Shown: positions 50,745-59,169 of the stretch, one piece after another
Layout of the letters: the number at the start of each line of letters is the position of its first letter
How positions within the stretch are numbered: position 1 is the first letter of the stretch
NCBI GenBank assembly: GCA_016882485.1
Contig: VGPT01000006.1
Coordinates: forward strand, 1-61,315
Source: Cyanobacteria bacterium M_surface_10_m1_298
GTDB taxonomy: Bacteria; Cyanobacteriota; Cyanobacteriia; PCC-6307; Cyanobiaceae
DNA length: 61,315 nt
Direction: 5' to 3'
Position numbers and translations under genes: made by a program
The notes under the pieces: model-generated
Databases searched by the model: none
What the model saw: only the letters and a program-made list of their open reading frames with translations
Told to the model about the DNA's origin: nothing

Positions 50745-50873
50745 TCAGCCGAAGGCGTTCTGCAGAACGGCGCCGAGGTTGGCGTGGCCGTGAAGCAGCA
50801 GGGCTGCGGAGAGGGGAACCACGGCCAGGCAAAGGGCCACGAACAACAAAGAGAGGGGTCTGTGATTGTTCAT
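50745..50873 (-). CDS. Small hydrophobic protein, hypothetical
   Basis: A 42-residue frame from the ATG at 50873. It starts MNNHRPLS and has one long hydrophobic helix (LLFVALCLAVVPLSAALLL) followed by a short polar end (HGHANLGAVLQNAFG). The organisation is that of a single-pass membrane micro-protein. I do not recognise a family, and there is no Shine-Dalgarno sequence strong enough to confirm the start. The frame continues upstream, but those residues are not conserved-looking. Confidence 0.45.
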   Translation of the reverse strand: MNNHRPLSLLFVALCLAVVPLSAALLLHGHANLGAVLQNAFG

Positions 50874-51011
50874 CGCGCCATCATCGATCGGATTCGCTTG
50901 GATCAGGCTCCTGTGAGCAGCTGCTGACGGCGCATCGGTGCGCCCGGTTTTGGGCTTAAAAAGGTGGCCCTCCGAGGCACGTTGGTCGGGCCTCGGTCGT
51001 TGCAACCGTTG

Positions 51012-51215
51012 ATGGACGATCTGGCGAAGGAGCGATTGGGCTGCATTGATCCGGCTGTTTTGGCTGATCTCTTGCGGCTGACTTCAGAGCAACGCAGGCA
51101 CATGGTGCAGCAGCTCACCCAGAAGCCTCAGGTGCTGCGATCGGATGGCACGGTTCCAGTGGAGGTGGCGATGAAAGCGGCCCAGGAAGCCAAGGACATC
51201 GCTCCCGAGCTTTAG
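51012..51215 (+). CDS. Hypothetical small soluble protein
   Basis: A 67-residue frame from the ATG at 51012, helical and without hydrophobic segments: MDDLAKERLGCIDP then LADLLRLTSEQRRHMVQQLTQ and VPVEVAMKAAQEAKDIAPEL. The amphipathic helices suggest a real folded protein, but no family is recognised. The frame is also open to 50964. Its stop overlaps the convergent deoxyribosyltransferase stop by 4 bp. Upstream, two short hairpin-like repeats around 50935-50955 precede it. Confidence 0.5.
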   Translation: MDDLAKERLGCIDPAVLADLLRLTSEQRRHMVQQLTQKPQVLRSDGTVPVEVAMKAAQEAKDIAPEL

Positions 51216-51679
51216 CGGTTCTCAATCCATCGCCTCAGGGCCTTTTGGGGATCCGCGAGTTCGCTTAGATCTCCATAGAGCCAATCTCTCCAGCCCTCTT
51301 GGGGGAGGCCGCTGAACACCATCAAGTTGAGGGGGTAGTCCTCAGAGTCGCTGCAGCGCCGGAAGTCGTCGCGAAACAGGAACACCGGCTTCCCAAGGGC
51401 GATCGCAGCCCCTAGTTCGATCATGACTCCCTCATCAGGAGGTGTTCCATTCACAACGGCGAAGAACGCGTCGGCATCGCGCACGTCCTGTAGGTCGGCT
51501 TGGGCGACGCGCCAGGCCCAACCGGCTTCGGCCAGATCCACCTGACCGTTGCGGCTGAAGGGCTCCCACACCTCAAGGCCAAGGGCTTCAAGGGCATGGA
51601 TGAAATCCGGCAGCAAACGCTCTCGCCAGTGGGCGGAAAACCCATAGGGGGAGGCGAGGTAGAGGGTGGGTTTAACCAT
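51212..51679 (-). CDS. Nucleoside 2-deoxyribosyltransferase-like protein
   Basis: A 155-residue protein of the nucleoside 2-deoxyribosyltransferase family. The N-terminal strand-loop is TLYLASPYGFSAHWRERLLP. The middle has VAQADLQDVRDADAFFAVVN, and the catalytic Glu lies in DEGVMIELGAAIALGKPVFL near residues 89-108. Such enzymes exchange bases on deoxyribonucleosides or hydrolyse damaged nucleotides. The ATG at 51679 overlaps the end of the phosphoribosyltransferase gene by 8 bp, so the two form a coupled base/nucleoside-salvage pair. The longer frame from 51709 adds nothing conserved. Confidence 0.85.
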   Translation of the reverse strand: MVKPTLYLASPYGFSAHWRERLLPDFIHALEALGLEVWEPFSRNGQVDLAEAGWAWRVAQADLQDVRDADAFFAVVNGTPPDEGVMIELGAAIALGKPVFLFRDDFRRCSDSEDYPLNLMVFSGLPQEGWRDWLYGDLSELADPQKALRRWIENR

Positions 51680-52076
51680 CGAGGCGTGAGGCGCGGTAGA
51701 GCTTTTCATCGTCTCCCGCGGCTGAGGGGTTCTCCCAGGGGAACACGATCCAATCGCTACTGGTGGTGGTCTCCAGCGCCTGCCACCAGTCGGTGGGTTT
51801 CTTGCTGAACCACACCCAGGTGGTCAGATCCCTGCGCTCCCGAAACGGCTCCACGGTGCGACCGGTCTCGTAGATGTCGTCGATCACCAGGCACTGGGCC
51901 TGGGGTTGATCGAGAAGCGGCACCTGCAGGCGATGGCTGAGACACACGGCCAGCACCAGGCCGCCGCGGGGAATGCCGTAGATGCCGCTGAAGTATTGAT
52001 CTGCGCAGCGCCTGGCAATTCCCTCCACGGCCTGATCAAAGTCGTGCCAGCTCAGATGGCGCATTGCCAAGTCCAT
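51672..52076 (-). CDS. Phosphoribosyltransferase (hypoxanthine/xanthine type)
   Basis: A 134-residue type I phosphoribosyltransferase. The PRPP-binding loop is CLVIDDIYETGRTVEPF near residues 70-86, and GIYGIPRGGLVLAVCLSHRL near 33-52 is the substrate/hood-type segment. Size and motifs resemble short xanthine/hypoxanthine enzymes. I start at the ATG 52076; the frame remains open to 52508 but the extra residues overlap the secreted cupin gene and look non-coding. It is followed with an 8-bp overlap by the deoxyribosyltransferase-like gene. Confidence 0.82.
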   Translation of the reverse strand: MDLAMRHLSWHDFDQAVEGIARRCADQYFSGIYGIPRGGLVLAVCLSHRLQVPLLDQPQAQCLVIDDIYETGRTVEPFRERRDLTTWVWFSKKPTDWWQALETTTSSDWIVFPWENPSAAGDDEKLYRASRLDG

Positions 52077-52236
52077 GTCCTGGCGCACTCTCGCAATGGA
52101 TCGGCTCCGGCGCTGCTCAATCTCCGGAACCGATCTGACCGACGGCCTGTGCCGTCTAGGTAACAAGGGGGAGATACAGGCAGCTGAAGATTCGCTGGTG
52201 GCAGCAGGCTGATTGGCGTAGGTCTTGTTTGTCGTC

Positions 52237-52722
52237 ATGGAGAAGTCAGCCGGGGTCTTGCTTGCACTGGGCTTGGTTCTGCTGCCGCCGGCACTCGCCG
52301 ATGGTGACCATGGCGGTTCGACGACGGTGCGCCCAATCGCCAGCAGCACTGATCTGGGGTCTTTGGGCCCCGGGGTGACGGTGCAATCCTTGGCCAGCGG
52401 CAATCGGTCCTGGGATGGGGCTGTCCTTCCGCCACTGTCTGCTGCCCAGCCTGAGGTGAACGTGCTGAGAATGTCGGTGCCTCCGGGTGTGACATTGAAT
52501 CTCCACAAGCATCCAGTGATCCACGCCGCGGTGCTGTTACAGGGCCGGTTGCTGCTTGAGACTGAGAAAGGTTCAACGCAGCTTCTGGAGCCCGGTCAGG
52601 CGGCCATAGAAGTTGTCAACACCGCGCACCGAAGTTTGAGTCTCGGCCCTGATCCGGCAGTTATGATCATTGTTTTCGTAGGTCCGCAAGGCAAGCCCAT
52701 CACCCTTCCTGCGGTTCCTTGA
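52237..52722 (+). CDS. Secreted cupin-domain protein
   Basis: A 161-residue protein with a signal peptide (GVLLALGLVLLPPALADG) and a single cupin barrel. Cupin motif 1 is GVTLNLHKHPVIHAAVLLQG near residues 88-107, with metal-ligand-like HxH residues, and motif 2 is LLEPGQAAIEVVNTAHRSLS near 120-140. The barrel is probably periplasmic and may bind a small molecule or metal. No substrate can be named. It is divergent from the phosphoribosyltransferase gene (about 160 bp between starts). Confidence 0.8.
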   Translation: MEKSAGVLLALGLVLLPPALADGDHGGSTTVRPIASSTDLGSLGPGVTVQSLASGNRSWDGAVLPPLSAAQPEVNVLRMSVPPGVTLNLHKHPVIHAAVLLQGRLLLETEKGSTQLLEPGQAAIEVVNTAHRSLSLGPDPAVMIIVFVGPQGKPITLPAVP

Positions 52723-52809
52723 GAGGATCACTACATTCCAGATCAATCTCGAGAATAATCACTTGATAAGTTCATGGCTCTTGATTGATCATCGCGAGGA
52801 GCTCGTAAC

Positions 52810-52995
52810 ATGTCTCTTGCAGGCAGTCTAAATACTGACTAGGTTTTACTCATTGCACTTGGTCTCACAGCGACTTGGCTCGTTTTGTTCTATTCCTTCA
52901 CTCGCAACGCTCAATACGAGAAGGAGGTTTCGCAGATGAATAGAGTTCAAAGCCAGCTCAAGCGAATGTTTGCTGAGCGTCGAGATCCGCTGTGA
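52810..52995 (+). pseudogene. Small membrane-protein ORF interrupted by in-frame amber codon
   Basis: The ATG at 52810 follows an AGGAG sequence by 8 nt. It opens a frame of 10 codons to a TAG at 52840-52842. The same frame then continues 50 codons to TGA 52993-52995, encoding a membrane helix (VLLIALGLTATWLVLFYSF) and a helical tail (QMNRVQSQLKRMFAERRDPL). No ATG, GTG or TTG lies between the amber codon and the helix; the next ATG (52936) is preceded by AAGGAGG and would yield 19 residues. This looks like one gene broken by a nonsense codon, or a sequencing error. The stretch 52723-53051 holds no other gene. Confidence 0.55.
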
Positions 52996-53051
52996 TTGGC
53001 TCGTGCCGTGGCGTCCTTGTTCCGCTCCCGAAATGAGACCTGCCGTAAAAG

Positions 53052-53405
53052 CTAGGCCAAAGGAGCCTTCTTAGAGCCACGACAATAGAGAACAAGAAGC
53101 ACGACTCCCCCAATATATGGAGCCAAGGAGAGTAGAATCAGCCATGGACTGAAGCCTGCATCTCTCAGCCGTCTCAGCTGTATTGAGATGTTTGGTACGA
53201 CGGTGCCTATGGCGTAGAGACTGACAAGGACCGTTGGCATTGCGCCTGATGAGCCAGTGAAGACTGGCGCAATGAGAGCGCCAATTAAGATCACGAGTAT
53301 GAGTGCCAGAATATTGGCTACGAATGCCAGCCAGAAATCTATGCGTCGTGTTCTGCCGGCAAAGTCGAATGACTTAATCCAGAACTCTTTGTATGCCAGA
53401 ATCAT
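53052..53405 (-). CDS. DUF805 family membrane protein
   Basis: A 117-residue protein with about four hydrophobic helices. The DUF805 pattern is visible: FDFAGRTRRIDFWLAFVANI at residues 14-33, LRRLRDAGFSPWLILLSLAP near 78-97 and a final helix ending VLLVLYCRGSKKAP. Function unknown; related proteins are small inner-membrane proteins often near stress or mobile loci. The gene lies in a stretch visibly richer in A+T than the rest, which suggests later acquisition or a less constrained region. Confidence 0.87.
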   Translation of the reverse strand: MILAYKEFWIKSFDFAGRTRRIDFWLAFVANILALILVILIGALIAPVFTGSSGAMPTVLVSLYAIGTVVPNISIQLRRLRDAGFSPWLILLSLAPYIGGVVLLVLYCRGSKKAPLA

Positions 53406-53617
53406 GGTAGCAAGGGATTTAATCAGACCCTAGTCACGACATCAGCAATAGACATCGTGGTGCTCTTGCACACTGCTAGACCATGCAGCATGACAACTCG
53501 CACCAACCTGGTCTCAGATCCATCATCAGTGGCATGACAGGGAGACTGGGCTGAAGGACGTTATTGAGCCTTCTTCGCTTCAAGGGCGTCGCGTTCGCTG
53601 AACGGATCGAAGAAAAG

Positions 53618-53635
53618 GCCTGAACGATTACAGGC
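53618..53635 (-). terminator. Terminator of the helicase-ligase operon
   Basis: Read on the minus strand, GCCTG-TAATCGTT-CAGGC forms a 5-bp stem with an 8-nt loop, followed by CTTTTCTT. It overlaps the stop codon of the last small ORF (53628-53630) and would end the transcript running from the MBL nuclease gene through the helicase. Confidence 0.55.
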
Positions 53636-53816
53636 TCCAGTCAGCCCCGGTGCCACTGATGTCTGCTGTCACAAGGGGTGTGAGGGAGGCAGTAGGCGTG
53701 ACCCTACCCACCGAATCAAGTAACCACACAAGAAAGGGTCTCCCCCTCACACCAAGACAATAGCCACGAACAGACTTGTCACCCTGCGCCGGCCTGGGGA
53801 CTTCCAGTTGAACCAT
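53628..53816 (-). CDS. Hypothetical 62-residue protein after the Lhr-like helicase
   Basis: The ATG at 53814-53816 shares its first base with the helicase stop (TGATG), so translational coupling is possible. The 62 residues (from MVQLEVPRPAQGD, through GRPFLVWLLDSVGRV to SGTGADWSL) show no recognisable family and no membrane helix. The frame ends inside a terminator-like hairpin. It may be a small partner protein or merely the 3' untranslated region. Confidence 0.35.
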   Translation of the reverse strand: MVQLEVPRPAQGDKSVRGYCLGVRGRPFLVWLLDSVGRVTPTASLTPLVTADISGTGADWSL

Positions 53817-56383
53817 CAACCCTCCACACGCTGAGCGTCGGCGATCAGCCGCTGAACCCGCTCCAGCAGAGACTCATTGCTGAAGCGGTTGTTCAGCCGC
53901 TCCACCAGCAGAGGGAATGCCAGTGGGCCAGGCCGCGGGATGCGCTCCATCACCCATTCACTCCCCCGAAGGCGTTCAAGCGCGGCTTCCAGCCGATGCT
54001 GCTCCAGCTGCTCCTCCAGCACTTCGCGCCGGGCTTGCTCGAGCAAGAGGTGGGTCGGTTCATGTTTCTGGAACACATCGAACAACAGGGCGGCGCTGAT
54101 CTGGAGTTGGCCACCGGTCTTGCTCTGGCCGGGCATCGCTTGACTCACCAGACCACTGACCTGGGCAATGGAGCGGAAGCGGCGGCGGCAGAGCTCGGAG
54201 AAGTTCAGGGCCTGCTCCAGGTCTTGTTCGAGGACATCGCTATCGAGCAGCTCATCGCCATGGAGCTCGATCAGCTCCTCAAAGGGATAGTTCCGTGGCG
54301 CCAGCAGCTCAAAGCCGTAGTCATTCACCGAGACGGTGATGGTGCTGGAGCGGTAACGGGCCAATCGCCAGGCCCAAAGGAAGCCAATGCCTTCGTGCAC
54401 GAAGCGCCCCTCGAAGGGATACACAAACAGATGGCTGCCTTCCCGACTGGAGCACACTTCCAGTAGCACCTGATGGCGCATCGGGATCTGGGACAGATCC
54501 GCTTGGCGCTGCAGCAAGGGGCCCAGGGCACGGAGTTCTGGCGTGTCCAGTTCGCTTGGATTGCTCATCCCCCTGGAGCATCGATCCACCTCGCTCCGGA
54601 GGTGTTGGCTGAGTAGATCCGAGAGGGCCATCTGCCCTCCGGCCCAGGCGGGCACGGTGGAGCTTTTCTTGCTGCTGGCCTTGACCTGGGCCGTCATCTC
54701 CCGCAAACGCACGAACTCCAGCTGCCGGCCAGCAAAGAAAAAGACATCACCGGGCTTCAGACGGCTGATGAAGGCCTCTTCCACATGCCCAAGCACCGTC
54801 CCGCGCACGAACCGCACCGTGACGGAGCGATCGGCCGTGATGGTGCCGATGTTGAAGCGATGCAGCCGGTCAATCCTCTTGTCGAGCACCCGGTAGCGGT
54901 AGGGCTCCCCCTCAGCAACGGGGTCGTCGCGATCGAGCTGGCAGCGCACCAATTTGCGGTAGCGCGGATAGGCCCCCAGGCACTGTCCGCCCTGTTCGAG
55001 AAAGTCAAGGCACCACTGCCATTGCGCATCGCTGAGCTCCCGGAAGCTCCAGCAGTGCCGCACCGTTGTCAGCTCTTGCCCGGGCTCAAAGCCTGTTCCG
55101 CAGGCAAGGCTGATCAGGTGTTGCAGCAGCACATCCAGCGGAAGCCGAGGAGGCCGCCTGTGTTCCACGAGGCCCTCCCCGAGGCCGCGCCGCATCGCAC
55201 TCACTTCCAGCAGTTCCAGGGCGTTGGTCGGCATGAACAGCACCTGGGAGGTGCCGCCCGGGCAGTGGGCGCTGCGGCCGGCCCGTTGCAGGAGGCGGGC
55301 AAGGTTCTTGGCACTGCCGATCTGAACCACCCGTTCCACCGGCTGAAAATCCACCCCCAGATCGAGGGAGCTGGTGCACACCACCCAACGCAACTCACCG
55401 CTTTTGACACGGGCCTCAATCGCCTCTCGCTCGCTGCGATCAATGGAGCTGTGGTGGAGGGCCAGGGCGTCCTCCATCTCAGGGCAGGCAAAGCGAAGGC
55501 ACTGATGCCAGCGCTCCGCCTGATTGCGCGTGTTGGTGAACAGCAGGGTGCTGACGCCGGGATCCATGGCGGCGATCAACTCTTCGTACATCCGTAGCCC
55601 CAGGTGTCCTCCCCAAGGGAATCCATCGATCTGCTCCGGCAGGAGGCTGCGAATGTCGGTGTTGCGCTTCAGTTCCGCGGTCACGATCAACGGCTGATCG
55701 ACTCCGGCTCCCAGGGCCGCCTTGGCGGCCTCCTGAAGGTTGCCGATGGTGGCGCTGATGGCCCAGGTGCGCAGCTTTGGCCGATGGCGGCGCAGCCAGC
55801 TGAGGCAGAGCTCGGTTTGGCTGCCGCGCTTGCTGCCCATCAGCTCATGCCACTCATCAAGAACCACGGCCTGCAGCTGAGCGAACAGCTCCTTGGCCTT
55901 GGCGTTGGCCAGCAGCAGGCTCAGGGATTCCGGCGTGGTGATCAGGATCTCGGGAGGTGTGCGCAGTTGCTTGCTGCGTTCGTATGTGCTGGTGTCGCCG
56001 TTGCGAATGGCCACTCGGATGGGCCAGCCCATGGCGGCAATGGGCTCCTCGATCGCCAGTGCAAGATCGCGGCTCAGGGCCCTCAGTGGTGTGATCACCA
56101 GCAGGCGCAGCCCTTTGGGAGGCGCTCCTCGCGTTGGACGGCCTTGGGGGTGTAACGGCTTGCGCCCCTGCCTTTGTGCAGGTGCGTCATCCCCTGCGGC
56201 AGTGCCCAATAGTTCGGCGATCGGTCCCATCACGGCGGCATAGGTCTTGCCGGAGCCGGTGGGCACCTGTAGAAGGCCGCTCTCGCCCTCCAGATAGGCC
56301 TGCCAGCACTGGCGCTGGAAGGCCATCGGCGTCCAGCCCTGCTGCGCGAACCAGGCCTCGATCGGTGCCAACACGGTGCTCAA
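53816..56383 (-). CDS. Ligase-associated DEXH-box helicase (Lhr-like)
   Basis: An 855-residue superfamily-2 helicase. Motif I is LLQVPTGSGKTYAAVMGPIA near residues 35-54, motif II AVVLDEWHELMGSKRG near 185 (DEWH), VSTLLFTNTRNQAERWHQCL near 270 and QRAGRSAHCPGG (motif VI) near 365. The long C-terminal part matches the Lhr-core type found beside ATP-dependent ligases. It probably unwinds or translocates on DNA for repair together with the ligase and nucleases. Upstream are the ligase (4-bp overlap) and MBL exonuclease genes; pdeM is at 46385. Confidence 0.92.
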   Translation of the reverse strand: MSTVLAPIEAWFAQQGWTPMAFQRQCWQAYLEGESGLLQVPTGSGKTYAAVMGPIAELLGTAAGDDAPAQRQGRKPLHPQGRPTRGAPPKGLRLLVITPLRALSRDLALAIEEPIAAMGWPIRVAIRNGDTSTYERSKQLRTPPEILITTPESLSLLLANAKAKELFAQLQAVVLDEWHELMGSKRGSQTELCLSWLRRHRPKLRTWAISATIGNLQEAAKAALGAGVDQPLIVTAELKRNTDIRSLLPEQIDGFPWGGHLGLRMYEELIAAMDPGVSTLLFTNTRNQAERWHQCLRFACPEMEDALALHHSSIDRSEREAIEARVKSGELRWVVCTSSLDLGVDFQPVERVVQIGSAKNLARLLQRAGRSAHCPGGTSQVLFMPTNALELLEVSAMRRGLGEGLVEHRRPPRLPLDVLLQHLISLACGTGFEPGQELTTVRHCWSFRELSDAQWQWCLDFLEQGGQCLGAYPRYRKLVRCQLDRDDPVAEGEPYRYRVLDKRIDRLHRFNIGTITADRSVTVRFVRGTVLGHVEEAFISRLKPGDVFFFAGRQLEFVRLREMTAQVKASSKKSSTVPAWAGGQMALSDLLSQHLRSEVDRCSRGMSNPSELDTPELRALGPLLQRQADLSQIPMRHQVLLEVCSSREGSHLFVYPFEGRFVHEGIGFLWAWRLARYRSSTITVSVNDYGFELLAPRNYPFEELIELHGDELLDSDVLEQDLEQALNFSELCRRRFRSIAQVSGLVSQAMPGQSKTGGQLQISAALLFDVFQKHEPTHLLLEQARREVLEEQLEQHRLEAALERLRGSEWVMERIPRPGPLAFPLLVERLNNRFSNESLLERVQRLIADAQRVEG

Positions 56384-58014
56384 GGCAGCTGCTCCATCAG
56401 GGCCCGGGCACTATCCAGGCTGTCGGCCTCACCGGCGGGTTTGTCGCTGCGCCAGCGGCTGATGCGCGGGAAGCGCACCGCGAAGCCGCACTTATGGCGT
56501 TTCGAGGGCTGGATGCCTTCAAAGGCGAGCTCAAACACCTGCAATGGCTCGACCGCCCGCACCGGCCCGAAGCGTTCGGTGGTGTGGGCTCGGATCCAGC
56601 GATCGAGCTCGCGGATTTCGGTATTGTCAAGGCCGGAGTAGGCCTTGGCAAAGGTCACCAACTCTCCTTCGCCGTTCCAGAGGCCAAAGCTGTAGTCGGT
56701 GTAGAGGTTGGCTCGCTTACCGCTACCTGCCTGGGCGTAGAGCAGCACGGCATCCAGCCGCAACGGTTCCAGTTTGTGCTTCCACCAGAAACCCCGTTTG
56801 CGTCCCACCAGGTAGGGCGACTCGAGAGCCTTGAGCATCAGCCCTTCGGCTCGTTGCGCTCGGGCCTGATCGCGTAGGCCATCCAAGTCGGCCCAGCGGC
56901 GGAGCCTCTGGGTGGCGGAGAGCCGCAGCCGACCCGTGCCTTCGCTGCCGTGGGTTTCGACCCAGCTGCGCTGCAGCTCCTCCAACCGCTTGCGCCGCTT
57001 GTGCAAAGGGATCTCACGCAGATCGCTCCCCTCGTGTTCCAGCAGGTCGTAGGCCACGAAGGCGGCTGGGCAGTCGCGCTGCAGGCTGCGGCTTGGCGCT
57101 TTGCGCCCAAGCCTGCGTTGCAGGCTGGCGAAGGATTCCGGTGTTTCGGCATCGCCGTGCCACACGATCACCTCCCCATCCAGTGCCGTTCCCTGGGGTA
57201 ACTGCTCCGCCAGTGCGATCAGCTCCGGAAAGGCTTCATTGATCAGCTCCTCGCCGCGGCTCCACAGGCTGCAGCCGCCGGCGCGGTTGATCAGCTGGCC
57301 GCGGATGCCATCCCATTTCCATTCCAGTTGCCAGCTCGTGGGTGGCGTGTGCTCCAGCTGGCCCGGCTCCAGGGGGCTGGCCAGAAAAAAGGGATAGGGC
57401 CGAGCTGAGAGGCCTTCGTTTTCGGTGGCGATGGCGGTGAGTTCGGCGAACGCAGCGCCACTGGGGGTGAAGCCGCCCATCAGCCGGTGCGCCACAAGCG
57501 CTTCATCCAGGTCAGCGCTCTGGGCCAGAGCCCGCGTGACGAGCCCGGTGGAAACGCCCACCCGGAAGCCCCCGCTGAGCAGCTTGTTGAGCAGCAGCAG
57601 ATGATCGGCCGGCAGGCTCCGCCAGCACGCCTGCACCGCTTCGGCCTGCTCCTCTCCCTCCAGGGACGCCAGCTGCGGTAGCCGTACGTCCATCCACTGG
57701 GCCAGCGACTCCTCAAGACCGCTGTGGGCCTCGGCCCGCTGTTGCCACAGCAACGCCACAGTTTCGGCTGAATCTCCGACCTGGGCGTGGCAGGCCTCGA
57801 ACAACCACTCCGGCAGGGCAGTGCCCGCCAGGCAGATCTCCCGCAGCCGCCGCCCGGTGATCAGCCTGCGCCGCCGTTTGCCCAGCAGCAACGCCAGGGC
57901 CCAGGCCGCATCGGCGGGGGTCGCGCTGCGGAAATAGGCCTGCAGCGCCTCGAGCTTGGCGCTCGTGCTGCCGGTGCCATCGAGTTGGTGGAAGAGTGCA
58001 GCGAAGGCCTGCAT
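56380..58014 (-). CDS. ATP-dependent DNA ligase (ligase-associated operon type)
   Basis: A 544-residue ATP-dependent ligase. The N-terminal helical part precedes the adenylation domain with the nucleophile Lys in QLEWKWDGIRGQLI near residue 229. ALDGEVIVWH lies near 275, GLMLKALESPYLVGRKRGFW near 395, WKHKLEPLRLDAV follows near 415, and an OB domain completes the protein. It is a repair ligase separate from the replicative NAD-dependent LigA expected elsewhere. The overlap of its stop with the helicase start (ATGA), and of its start with the MBL nuclease stop (1 bp, TGATG), shows tight coupling. Confidence 0.94.
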   Translation of the reverse strand: MQAFAALFHQLDGTGSTSAKLEALQAYFRSATPADAAWALALLLGKRRRRLITGRRLREICLAGTALPEWLFEACHAQVGDSAETVALLWQQRAEAHSGLEESLAQWMDVRLPQLASLEGEEQAEAVQACWRSLPADHLLLLNKLLSGGFRVGVSTGLVTRALAQSADLDEALVAHRLMGGFTPSGAAFAELTAIATENEGLSARPYPFFLASPLEPGQLEHTPPTSWQLEWKWDGIRGQLINRAGGCSLWSRGEELINEAFPELIALAEQLPQGTALDGEVIVWHGDAETPESFASLQRRLGRKAPSRSLQRDCPAAFVAYDLLEHEGSDLREIPLHKRRKRLEELQRSWVETHGSEGTGRLRLSATQRLRRWADLDGLRDQARAQRAEGLMLKALESPYLVGRKRGFWWKHKLEPLRLDAVLLYAQAGSGKRANLYTDYSFGLWNGEGELVTFAKAYSGLDNTEIRELDRWIRAHTTERFGPVRAVEPLQVFELAFEGIQPSKRHKCGFAVRFPRISRWRSDKPAGEADSLDSARALMEQLP

Positions 58015-59042
58015 CAGCTCGGCTCCTGCTCGTCATCGAAGCGTTCGGCCTCGAAGGAGCCCTCCAGTGGTTCAGCGCTGACGCCCTCCACCTCCTGCAG
58101 GTAGCGGGCCAGCACGTTGCTCTGGCCGTGGGTCACATACACCTGCTGCGCCTGGCTGTCTTTCACGCTCTGCAGCAGGCCAGCCCAATCGGCGTGATCG
58201 CTCATCACAAAACCCCGTCCGTAGCCCCGTCGGCGCCGGGCACCGCGCACGGCCATCCAGCCGCTCACGAAGCCGTTCTCGGCCTTGGCGAACCGCCCCA
58301 GCCCGCGGCTGCGGTGCGCAGCGGGGGGAGCGATCAGTAGGCGGCCGGCCAGATCGACTCCCCGCTCGATCTGCGCCAAAGGCCTCGTGGGTGGCATGGC
58401 CACACCGGCCTCGCGGTACGGCCCCATCAGCCGATCAACGGCGCCATGCAGCAGCACTTCATCGCTCACCCCGAGCCGATGCAGCTCCGCCAGCACCCGC
58501 TGTGCCTTGCCGAAGGCGTAGCAGAACAGCACCGAGGGGCGATCCGGAGCGCTGCGCCACCACTCCAGGATCTCCGTTGCGATTTCGGCGCCGCTCTGCC
58601 AGCGGTAGATCGGCAGCCCGAAGGTGGCTTCGCTGATCAGCACATCCGCCTGCACCGGTTCAAAGGGGGCACAGCTCGGATCAGCGCACCGTTTGTAGTC
58701 GCCGCTCACCAGCCAGCTCTCGCCGCCGGCTTCCAGGCGGATCTGGGCGCTACCGAGTACGTGGCCGGCTGAATGAAACGACACGCGGGCGTCGCCAATG
58801 CGATGCAGCTGGCCGTAGTCCACCGGCAGCAGCTTGATCTCAGCGCCGAGCCGTTCCCGCAGGATGCCTTCGCTCGCTCCGATCGCCCAATACTCGCCGC
58901 AGCCCGGGCGGGCATGGTCGGCATGGGCATGGGTGATCAGCGCCCTCGGCACGGGGCGCCAGGGATCGATCCAGGCGCATGCCGCCGGGCAGTAGAGCCC
59001 CTCAGGGGTGAGCTGCAGCAGGCCGCCTGGGGCGAGGGGCAT
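58014..59042 (-). CDS. Ligase-associated MBL-fold DNA exonuclease
   Basis: A 342-residue metallo-beta-lactamase-fold protein. The metal motif is LITHAHADHARPGCGEYW (HxHxDH) near residues 36-53, with FHSAGHVLGSAQIRLE near 88 and WLVSGDYKRC near 108 (the Asp ligand). VYVTHGQSNVLARYLQ near 300 matches the CPSF/Artemis-like (beta-CASP-related) C-terminal region. It is the exonuclease usually encoded with the helicase and ligase in this system. It is the first gene of the operon and divergent from the class I aldolase across about 127 bp. Confidence 0.92.
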   Translation of the reverse strand: MPLAPGGLLQLTPEGLYCPAACAWIDPWRPVPRALITHAHADHARPGCGEYWAIGASEGILRERLGAEIKLLPVDYGQLHRIGDARVSFHSAGHVLGSAQIRLEAGGESWLVSGDYKRCADPSCAPFEPVQADVLISEATFGLPIYRWQSGAEIATEILEWWRSAPDRPSVLFCYAFGKAQRVLAELHRLGVSDEVLLHGAVDRLMGPYREAGVAMPPTRPLAQIERGVDLAGRLLIAPPAAHRSRGLGRFAKAENGFVSGWMAVRGARRRRGYGRGFVMSDHADWAGLLQSVKDSQAQQVYVTHGQSNVLARYLQEVEGVSAEPLEGSFEAERFDDEQEPS

Positions 59043-59169
59043 TGACGGTGTTGATCAAACCTGTGCTTTGCGCTGAATCATGACCAGCCGCGTTGCACCT
59101 CTGCGTCGCCCGGTTGACGCCCGCGGCCGCCGTCTCTAGCCAGGGAATGCCCCCCCGCGGCCCGTGGCC

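Noticed and set aside
51680-52508. 278-codon version of the phosphoribosyltransferase
   Set aside because: The extra N-terminal residues are antisense to the secreted cupin and are unlike any family; the ATG at 52076 gives a normal-length enzyme.
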